Positions 56,528-64,000 of a stretch of DNA of 64,000 nucleotides are shown in pieces. The position numbers and the translations under genes are program-made. Every line of letters starts with the position of its first letter. Positions within the stretch are counted from its first letter, which is position 1. Source of the stretch: Gigaspora rosea (taxonomy: Eukaryota > Glomeromycota > Glomeromycetes > Diversisporales > Gigasporaceae); contig QKWP01000582.1 of the NCBI GenBank assembly GCA_003550325.1, positions 37,560-101,559 of the forward strand, read 5' to 3'. The notes under the pieces are model-generated. The model saw nothing but the letters and a program-made list of their open reading frames with translations. It was not told the DNA's origin and did no database searches.

Positions 56528-59366
56528 ATGGATGACGGTATGTTGATGTTTATTCTAAATTAGATTTATTGGATTAGCATTAACTTTATTTATTATAATA
56601 GAAATCTACTCTGCAATCAGTGAAGAGGAAAGCCCTGAAATAACAACTATTAACGAAAATTCTGAAACAACATCTGTTAATGAAAGTCCCGAAATCACTA
56701 TTACTACCAAAAAACGTAAAATAAGCAAAGAACCGTCCTGGGTGTTTCAAGAAGAACACTTTAAACCTAATCCCAAAAAGGGTAAGAATTTATTTTATTA
56801 TATTGTAAAGTTCTATAATTAGTTAATATTTATAGAATATAATTTTTTAGAGGGTTATGTTCAATGTTCACATTGCAAAAATGATTTAAAGTATGAAAGT
56901 GCAACAGGAACCAGTGCCTTAATTCGGCATATGAAAAATACAAAATGTAAAAAATACCTTAAAGTTGATGAATCACAACAAACGTTAAAATTAGGTACGT
57001 CGGGTCTTGCTATATATAGATTTTCTCAAGAAAAAAGTCGTCAAGACTTGTCAAAAATGATTATGATGCATGGATATTCGTTTCGTATGGTTGAGCATGA
57101 AGGATTCCAAACCTTTGTTAAAGGTTTGCGGCCAGAATTTACGATTATGAGTGAGAGGACAGTGCGTGAAGATTGTAGTGATATTTTTAGAGATCTTAAA
57201 GTAAATGTGCATACAATGTTACAGAAGGCTCCCGGATATTTGAGTTGTACAACTGATTTATGGACGTCGATTCAAACTGTTGGATATATGGTAGTTACAT
57301 GTCACTTTATTGACAAAGATTGGAAACTTCATAAAATAGTCTTAGCATTTAAGAAGGTTCCAGCACCACATACAGGTATCACTATCAGTGAAACGCTTTT
57401 TAATTGTTTTAATGATTGGTAAATACTTAACTTTTTTTTTTCCTTGGGCTAAACTGCTCTGAGACGCCATTGTCATTTGATACTTCATAGGGATGTTAAT
57501 CGGTCCTTTGGGATCGAATCCTGACCGGTCCGGTCTGATCCTTCAAGGATTGGTAGGGATTCGATCCTTAAATCACATGAAAACACAATACATTTTATAA
57601 GACTTAGATTCTGAATTGAATTATTATAACAATGCAAAATTAATTTGATTGGATGAACTTTATTTGATGAATTCAATTCAGTATCTGATGCAGGATCTAA
57701 GTCATATAAAATGTATTGTATTTTTAAGACCTAGGATCGAACCGGACTGGATTCGCAATTTAACATCCCTAATACTTCAAACATTAAATTAAATATATAT
57801 ATACTTTTTAGTAATAGTTTATATTTTTTTAATCATAAAATTTAATATATATTAAATAAATTATTAGGGGTATTACGTCAAAAATATTGGCGATTACTGC
57901 TGATAATGCGACTAGTAACGATGCTGCGATGGCTAATATAAAACGTAAACTTGAGGAACAAAATATGCTTATCGCTGATGGATGTTTGTTGCACCAACGA
58001 TGTTGTGCCCACATATTGAACCTTATAGTTAATGATGGTCTTAAAAAAGTTAAAAATGTCATATGCAAAATCCGAGAATGTACAAAATGGATTGATGGTT
58101 CACAACGTCGACAGCAGAACTTTGAGGATGCTATAATTGGGTGCGGTAATGAACTTGCATCAAATCGGCGACCAACTCTTGATGTACCTACCCGTTGGAA
58201 CTCTGTATATCTAATGCTAATGTCCACCATTCCTTATAAAGATGTGTTTGAGCGCCTTGCATTACGAGATACAGATTTTGTGCAAATTATGCCTTCTGAC
58301 GATGACTGGAAAAAGGCCAGAAGCATTTGTAATTTCCTAAAACCATTTTATGAAGGCAATATTAATAGAATAGTTGTTTGTAGAGGTTGGATTCGAATTT
58401 GAAAAATTCTGGATTTCATATGTAAATTCGAATTTGAAATTCGAATTTATATATGAAATCCAGAATTTTTCAAATTCAAATCTAACCTCTAGTTGTTTAT
58501 ACTTTATACACTGTATTAATAGCTAACTAGTTATTTTATTTTATAGTTACGAATCTTATTTCAGGAAGCACATATTCTACAGCTAATATTTTTCTTCCTC
58601 ATGTGATGAAAATTAAGCTGCATCTTGAACGACATGCTGTTAATACGGATCCATTTATTTGTCAAATGGTAGTACCAATGCAATCCAAATTCGATAAATA
58701 TTGGTCAGATATGGGTGATATGCATTGCATTGCTTCAATTATGGATCCCCGCTATAAGATGTCTTTACTAACTCATATATATAAGCAAAAAATGCACTTG
58801 TCATGCACCGAAGCAGAAGAAATGCTAGATTCTATTAAAACAAGGTATGTTAGGCCATACAAAATAAATTTCTTGGTTTATTTAAAAATCTTTTAAATAT
58901 AATGCAGTAATGGGTGGATACGTATTTTTTTTTAAAAAAAAACTATGTATGGAAAAAACAGGCGATCGGGTCTAATTTAAAACCAAGAAAGTTATTTAGT
59001 GTAACTTTATTTTGGGACATTATAACTAACTATATATATATTTATAGAGCTATAGAGATTTATAAAGCAGTATATGCGCCGAATGGAGATATTTTTAATA
59101 ATTCTCATAGTTTTTCTAGTACTATTTCTGAGGAAGACGAACTGATGAAAGATTTTGATCACTTTCTAGCAACAAACTCTGTTAATGTCACGAATGAAAA
59201 GGATGAATTTGTACGATATCTTACTGACCCACTTCTTCCACGTTCCTGCTCAGAGTTATTTAATATCCTAACTTGGTGGAAGGAAAATGAAACAAGATAT
59301 CCTACTTTATCATTAATGGCAAGAGACATTCTTGCAGATCCGATTACATCAGTAGCTTCTAAATAA
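56528..59366 (+). CDS. hAT transposase with BED zinc finger and C-terminal dimerisation region
   Basis: Exons 56528-56537, 56602-56781, 56851-57418, 57868-58355, 58547-58844 and 59048-59366 join in frame to 620 residues. The order is: acidic, Ser/Glu-rich N terminus; BED finger 'CSHCKNDLKYES' ... 'ALIRHMKNTKCKKYL' (C-x2-C ... H-x5-C); RNase-H fold beginning 'SCTTDLWTSIQTVGYMVVTC' (first Asp) and 'ILAITADNATSNDAAM' (second Asp); 'HQRCCAHILNLIVNDGLKKV' (Zn/His-Cys motif typical of hAT); 'PTRWNSVYLML'; 'PFYEVTNLISGSTYSTANIF'; and 'ILTWWKENETRYPTLSLMAR' of the dimerisation domain. Intron 4 starts with GC, not GT. The frame stops at 59366, while homologous sequence ('VFSTAERIVDDYRSNLTPET', 59437-59547) follows in frame 71 bp later. 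The donor there reads TAAATAAG, as though the G of GTAAATAAG were lost, so the protein is probably truncated by about 36 residues. Confidence 0.88.
57488..57771. mobile_element. 284-bp hAT-type MITE in transposase intron 3, TIR TAGGGATGTTAA
   Basis: Exact 8-bp target duplication ATACTTCA (57480-57487, 57772-57779). Ends TAGGGATGTTAATCGGTCC and 'gcaatttaacatcccta'; the inner arms with 'aatacattttataagactta' and GATCGAA.CC mirror each other as well. It lengthens the intron to 449 bp without touching splice sites. Confidence 0.9.
58380..58490. mobile_element. 111-bp foldback MITE in transposase intron 4
   Basis: Exact 8-bp duplication AGTTGTTT (58372-58379, 58491-58498). The arms GTAGAGGTTGGATTCGAATT and 'aaattcaaatctaacctct' pair almost throughout, with 'gaaaaattctggatttcata' in the stem. 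It lies 24 bp after the GC splice donor at 58356. Confidence 0.9.
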
Positions 59367-59640
59367 ATAAGCAAAGCTCGCTATGTATTCCTTACGAATA
59401 TAATCATATGGACTAATACATATCTTTGTTAATTAGGTATTTAGCACTGCAGAAAGAATTGTTGACGATTATAGATCAAATCTTACTCCAGAAACTATCG
59501 AAACTTTAATATGCGGTCAAGATTGGTTAAGAATTGCAAAGGAATAAGGCTGGACGAAAAATAGTACATCATCCATTTAAAGCTATAATCTGTCATGTTT
59601 TTTTTTCTTTTTTTTTTAGCAAATTCGCAATATATAGAAT

Positions 59641-59832
59641 AAATATTTGATGATATTTCAGTATAATAATAATGGGTGCATTAACAAATATTTAAGAAAG
59701 AATTTTAGAAAACTTACATGGAAGATAAAATTACAAATACTTAAAGATATTTCATATAAGTTAAATAAAATTCACAATACTCCGAGATACGATTTTTGCA
59801 ATGGTAACATTTTGCAAGACCAATTGCACTAA
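59641..59832 (+). pseudogene. Protein-kinase fragment captured inside the hAT element
   Basis: The frame 'MIFQYNNNGCINKYLRKNF' then 'LTWKIKLQILKDISYKLNKI' and 'YDFCNGNILQD' matches the hinge to catalytic-loop part of the Glomeromycotina kinase family (pattern L-T-W-x-x-K-L-Q-I-L-K-D-I-x-x-x-L-x-x-I-H and D-F-H-S-G-N-I-L). The catalytic HGDFH is degenerate. An acceptor-like 'tatttcag' stands just before it, as if one exon with its flank had been picked up. It lies between the transposase gene and the right TIR, on the same strand. No other part of a kinase is nearby. Confidence 0.7.
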
Positions 59833-60938
59833 TGAAAATACTATAAATTAATTATAAAGTGTGTATAAATATTAAGGGAAAGTAGTAATTAATAAGTAAC
59901 AATTTTAAATTGAACTTCGCACTTTGTTTTAAGCATTAAAATTAAATAATAAAAACTTTCAAATTTAATTAAATTTTAAACTTGCGTTAGTGAATTGAGC
60001 ATTACAATAATTCCTGGGGCATTGGCCGAATGATTTTTTGGCCGATTCGGTTAAGTTTGTAACTTCGGAAATAATAGATTCAATAAATAAATTGATATCA
60101 GATATATACGTAATTTAAAATAAGGCAACTAATTAAAATATTATACTACACTTTCAAGAATACCATGTTTACTAACGAACAATATAAAATATCTTAAAAT
60201 CTTTAATGAATGAAAAACCTGATTAGTATTTGTATGAATTATAGTATAATCTGTGGGCCGGACCGGGCTCGGGCTTAAAAATAATTTGCGGGTTGAGTTT
60301 TGGGTCTAAGCATACCCGACCCGACCCAGCCCGTCCCGCACCCTACCAGTTTATAAGTTTAGCTTATAAAACTGGTTTAAAAACTCAGTTTATATGAACC
60401 CGGTTATAACAATTGTAATACGTACAATAAAGAAATTATCAGTAAATTAAATATAATTTGTAATACGGCATGTTGAATCTTTGTAAGAACATATGTATAT
60501 ACATATTATGCAAGCTTAGAAAGACATTTTGTCAACCAAAGTTACAGCAAAGACTTATAATTCTGCAAGTTATGATGCAATATTAATTTGTTAGTACGTA
60601 CGTAGTTTTGTTAGCATGAAACTTCGAGGTTAGTCTAACAACTATAAATCTAACATTTATCGTGACTAAGTAAGAAAATAATTATCCAAGCAGATCAGAC
60701 AATATCTGACCTGCCTAGATAATTATTTTCTTACCGGATAATAGCTCTAGTAAACTTAGGTTCATGAACTAAAGTTTGAACTTCAAAGTTAACCTCAAGT
60801 TCATACTTTAAGTTTATGAACTCAAGTTTAAACTTTAAAATTGAACTGAAGTTTATAAACTTCAGTTCAGTTCATTTTTTCTTTGAACTTTATGGGACTG
60901 GACCGAAACTGAACTGAACGAACCACTTAGCGTCCCTA

Positions 60939-61965
60939 CTGTGAAAGTCCATGTAAAGTATGAATCTGGTTCTAGGAATTTCTAAAAAGAAATCCATTAT
61001 GGAGAGTTGGCACTATAAATGACGGTCCAGTTACATAAAGGTTGCACGAGTAATTCCTTGGCGGGCAAGAGCAAGGTAGCACCAACAACTCTAAGGCGGT
61101 CTTGGGGATTTTGATTGGAAGAGTAACACAACTGTAACACAACCCCGAGTAGTGAGAAAAGTGGTGAATACAAATGAATCTGTGATAAAGAATTGGCCTA
61201 AACTGAATAAGGAACACCTCTGGCATCGGTACCAAATCTAAATTGGAAGGAAACTACTACTATAGAGGTAGATTTGCAAATTGGAGATACGAACAAAATG
61301 ATGAATCACCCGGTGGGAAATACAATATACGAAATAAAGCTTCTTGGCCTAACCAACGGTAGAACACCAACTGCTCTACAAGAAGTTGAAAGTAGTACAG
61401 AAATGTATTATGAAATCTAGTTGGAAGTAGCTATGTCATATAGGAGGAGTGAGAGCTAGCTTGCTAAGGATAGGGGTGGTTCTTACTCGGGCCAGTATGC
61501 AACATAGCCGGTGCTTACCTACCTTTAGGAGAAGTATCTGCTAACCAATCCAGATAGCATATCTGCAATAATATACGATAGATTACTGAGAGTAGTAGGT
61601 AAAGCTTAGCTTGGCCCCACCAGCACATGGGTAATCTCAGGACACCAAGGTTTAAGAAGTAACCATGAGGTTACGATCGTCTAGGCAAGGCCCTTGCACC
61701 TACTTGAAAGTATAGAATCGGCAATATGAGAGAAGCGATGAATATAGTAAGTAGCGGAATGAAAAATAGGGAGTAGTCCAAAATCCAGGTTATACAGAAA
61801 ATGGGGTATAGAAAGTTCTGGTAGGTTTAGGTCACAAATAGTCAAGAATGTCTGAGTTTCTTGTACTTAATATAGTATAATATTGTATCACATAATATAT
61901 ACAAACATATATTTAATAATAAAGTCTTCAAGGCACGACCTCACCTTAAAAAAAAAAAATATATA
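60939..61965 (+). mobile_element. Body and poly(A) end of the tRNA-headed retroposon
   Basis: After the outer hAT insertion the sequence continues as a 1-kb block clearly richer in G and C than its surroundings. It has no long frame and ends AATAAAGTCTTCAAGGCACG ... 'cctcacctt' followed by 12 A. The combination of tRNA-like head (55161-55268), unique body and A-tail is the plan of a SINE, though 1.1 kb is long for one. Flanking AT repeats hide any target duplication. It could also be a non-coding RNA retrocopy. Confidence 0.5.
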
Positions 61966-61985
61966 TATATATAGATGGCCTCCGT

Positions 61986-62161
61986 AGAACCCCGAAATAT
62001 ACATAGATAGGTTAGATTAATTATAGGGTTACTAAAAAAGAAAGATCTGCAGAAAAACTTCAAAAATAAACAAAAAATTACTATAAATAGAAAAGATCTG
62101 CATAAAAAACCTCAAAAATAAGCAAACTCATATCTGACCTATCTATATATTTCGGGATTCT
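61986..62161. mobile_element. 176-bp MITE, relative of 31379-31608
   Basis: Ends AGAACCCCGAAATATACATA and 'atctatatatttcgggattct'. Two copies of the 'aaacttcaaaaataa.caaaa' unit inside. Flanks GCCTCCGT and ATCTTGTT do not match, so this copy is old, or its ends have recombined. Confidence 0.75.
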
Positions 62162-63088
62162 ATCTTGTTAATATCAATTTCATTAATATCAACATCTCGT
62201 TAATATCAACTTAAACTATACCGGTAAGCCAAATTTTCAACTATATAAATTCCCCCATGTATATCAACTTTATTATAATTTTTTATAAATATCACTATCA
62301 ACATAATATATATATTTTTTATAATAATATTTCCTCGTTAATATCCCTAGCCAATAAGAATCAAATAATAGGCATGTGACATGCATATAATACAAAGCAA
62401 ATAACCAATCAAAATGTAAGAGTTAACTATATCTGCACAAATATTTTATTAACTGATCCATTGCTTTATTTAATATATTTTACAAGTTTATATCTAAGCA
62501 TTCAAACACGTTTTACTTTTCTGACGCTTACTTTGAAGATGCAACATTTTATCAACAGACATTTTAGACATCAACAATTAATTCACTGATATTTTCATTT
62601 TTATATAACATATTTAGCATTTTAAAATAGTATTCCTATAAGAAAAATATACTGCATAGGCACGGAATGGAATCAGATAGGCACAGATCATTTTGGCATG
62701 AATCAAGGCCCAGCTTTGTACAGGTATGCCCAAATTGGTTCAGATTTAGTAGATCGTGTGGAACTGTGTGCCTGTGCCAATTGGACTGTAAATGGCTTGA
62801 GTTTTGCAGCAGTTTACTAGTGAATTTGCATGGAATTTGGCACAGATAATGAACATAAATTCACATACTACTGTGATAACGATGTGAATTAACTATTAAA
62901 GTATAAATTTACATAAGTAATTAATATAAGATAGACAAGCTAACTGCATATGAACCAAAATTCTGTAAGAAATTTTTTTTGTTAAAACACACAGGGAAGT
63001 TTCATTAGTGAAATTATGAGATATCGTTTTTTTTAAAAAAAAAATCTTTACTAATCTTTCACTCTCCACAAAACGAACCAACACGTAC
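62162..63088. other. No supported gene
   Basis: 62162-62225 repeats 'gttaatatcaa' four times. 62660-62850 is a less AT-rich stretch with a plus-strand frame of 60 codons ('HRSFWHESRPSFVQVCPNWF') and several AGGCACAGAT / GTGCCTGTGCC motifs. It is not recognisable and probably repeat-derived. Confidence 0.3.
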
Positions 63089-63430
63089 ATCGGCAAATTT
63101 TATATATAGATATATATCGATTACTAACCGGTAAGATATATATTGATACTAAATACCCCTGCTGATTTCTATCGATAGTGATAGTGATCGATATATATTC
63201 GGTTAATCGATATATATCGATTATTATCACTATCGATAGAAATCAGCAGGGGTATTTAGTATCGATATATATCTTACCCGGTTAGTAATCGACATATATC
63301 TATATATAAAATTTGCCGATTAATTGATATATATCTGGGTATTTAGTATCGATATATATCTTATCTGGTTAGTAATCGACATATATCTATATAAAATTTG
63401 CCGATTAATTGATATATATCTGATATGATA
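63089..63430. repeat. Long ATCGAT-rich foldback plus a partial third arm
   Basis: 63089-63200 and 63210-63321 are inverted copies (ATCGGCAAATTTTATATATA ... 'aatacccctgctgatttcta' against 'tagaaatcagcaggggtatt' ... 'tatataaaatttgccgat'). From 63322 to 63415 part of the right arm is repeated directly ('gggtatttagtatcgatata' to 'aaaatttgccgattaattg'). A two-copy direct repeat of 'cgcaatttaatataaaatttta' follows at 63508 and 63565. Confidence 0.8.
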
Positions 63431-63660
63431 TTAATTAATAATTATTATATTGACATAATCATACTTTTTGCAAATTTTAAACCATTTTACAGGTTTTCAC
63501 AAGTTTTCGCAATTTAATATAAAATTTTATTTTTTATTTATTATTATTATATATTTTAAATTATTCGCAATTTAATATAAAATTTTATTTTTTTTATTTA
63601 TTATTATTATATATTATATTTAAATATTACATATTTTATTATAGAATATTTCTAATTTAC

Positions 63661-63981
63661 ACCACAGGTGATTATCACCTATAGTCAATTTGCCAATTAA
63701 AATTCAGGATCAGGTGTAACATGTAAATTAATCTTTGTGTAACAAAAACAAAGAAATTTTTAAAAAATTGCTAAAATTGCTTCTAGCCTAAAAACTTGCC
63801 TATAAAACTACTTTTTTTTATGCAAAAAAAAAATTCCTTGTAAAATTTTGGTATAAACTATGCCCCCCTGCCCCATCCCAGTTCTTATCCTTACCCTAAT
63901 ATTAAAAAAATTTAACTTTTACTTAATAAAACTTGTTTGGTTTTATTTATTTATTTATTACAGGTGATAATCACCTGTGGT
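63661..63981. mobile_element. MITE with perfect self-palindromic 20-bp TIRs, reverse copy of 1709-2361 family
   Basis: ACCACAGGTGATTATCACCT (63661-63680) and AGGTGATAATCACCTGTGGT (63962-63981) are perfect inverses; each also contains AGGTGATTATCACCT, itself a palindrome. The order inside is ATCAGGTGTAACATGTAAAT, TTGTGTAACAAAAACAAAG, 'ttccttgtaaaattttggta' and CTTATCCTTACCCTAATATT, the reverse of the copies near the other end of the window. No clear target duplication. Confidence 0.8.
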
Positions 63982-64000
63982 GAACATTAGTTAATTTCTT

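Larger units (their letters stand above)
55416..60346. mobile_element. Autonomous hAT transposon (4.9 kb)
   Basis: The left end AGGGTGCAGAACGGGCCGGG and right end CCCGTCCCGCACCCT are inverted, with GC-rich CGGGTCGGGC repeats just inside both. CAGTTTAT stands on each side (55408-55415, 60347-60354). The right flank allows a shift of 1-2 bases, and the neighbourhood is rich in AGTTTAT, so the duplication is likely but not certain. It carries a hAT transposase gene (56528-59366) and, downstream of it, a kinase fragment. Confidence 0.8.
55269..60938. mobile_element. Outer hAT-like element, TIR TAGGGATGTTAA, interrupted by an autonomous hAT
   Basis: Flanking 8-mers are CTGTAAAA (55261-55268) and CTGTGAAA (60939-60946), 7 of 8. 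The left end is TAGGGATGTTAAGTCATTC. The right end '...agcgtcccta' is a poorer inverse, but both subterminal zones carry the same gaacc/ggttc and AAGTTTATGAACT-type repeats (55281-55415 and 60700-60935). Without the inner element it would be about 740 bp. A hairpin with arms GTAAGAAAATAATTATCC sits at 60670-60737. Confidence 0.65.

Noticed and set aside
57829-58230. 133-codon minus-strand frame
   Set aside because: Exactly antisense to a conserved exon of the hAT transposase; a shadow.
61978-62169. 8-bp target duplication for the MITE at 61986
   Set aside because: Flanks GCCTCCGT and ATCTTGTT share no register.

Overview
This is eukaryotic, very AT-rich DNA from a fungus. The likeliest source is an arbuscular mycorrhizal fungus (Glomeromycotina, such as Rhizophagus or a Gigasporaceae). 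The case rests on content: short GT-AG introns, a BTB-BACK-TLDc gene, Sel1 repeats of the 'YYQKSAEMGNA' type, degraded TKL-like kinases, TTAGGG-type tracts, and an extreme load of transposon debris with few host genes. The lineage is an inference from gene families; no marker gene proves it.

Host genes are sparse. The clearest is an intact six-exon AP-3 adaptor sigma subunit (21408-22430, +). A Fic-domain gene (24848-25935, -) and a BTB-BACK-TLDc gene (47173-48841, -) are almost complete but carry 1-base frameshifts at homopolymers. A protein kinase (17157-18894, -) and an aldo/keto reductase (18911-20870, -) are decayed; the reductase is split by a transposon. A SURP-domain fragment (7043-7303) resembles spliceosomal SF3A1/Prp21.

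Most of the rest is mobile DNA. A cut-and-paste transposase of the CxxC plus 'WSHVRNANQASGE' type (9318-14093) is broken by a 2.2-kb hAT-like element and is followed at once by a RecQ-like helicase pseudogene (14291-16292). I found fourteen insertions with terminal inverted repeats starting (T)AG or CAG, or closely similar ends, and 8-bp target duplications (exact or 7/8), the hallmark of hAT transposons. The only hAT transposase gene lies in the element at 55416-60346. It sits in a nest: tRNA-headed retroposon > hAT-like element > autonomous hAT > two MITEs in its introns. Two hAT-type elements contain pieces of host genes (Sel1 repeats; kinase). Other elements are a non-coding LTR retrotransposon (41011-44099), TA-flanked mariner/pogo-like MITEs, a TTAA-flanked element, long foldbacks, and a 2.4-kb array of nested hairpin modules (52656-55105).

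The most unusual pattern is that all the strong interstitial (TTAGGG)n-like tracts in the window lie inside short TIR-bounded elements. Elements with quite different termini share an internal core (an ATTTTAC-NATATA block followed by the telomere-like tract), as if one core had been placed between many kinds of ends.

Two places with a single N (4891 and 26803) are flanked by duplicated sequence and look like failed contig overlaps.
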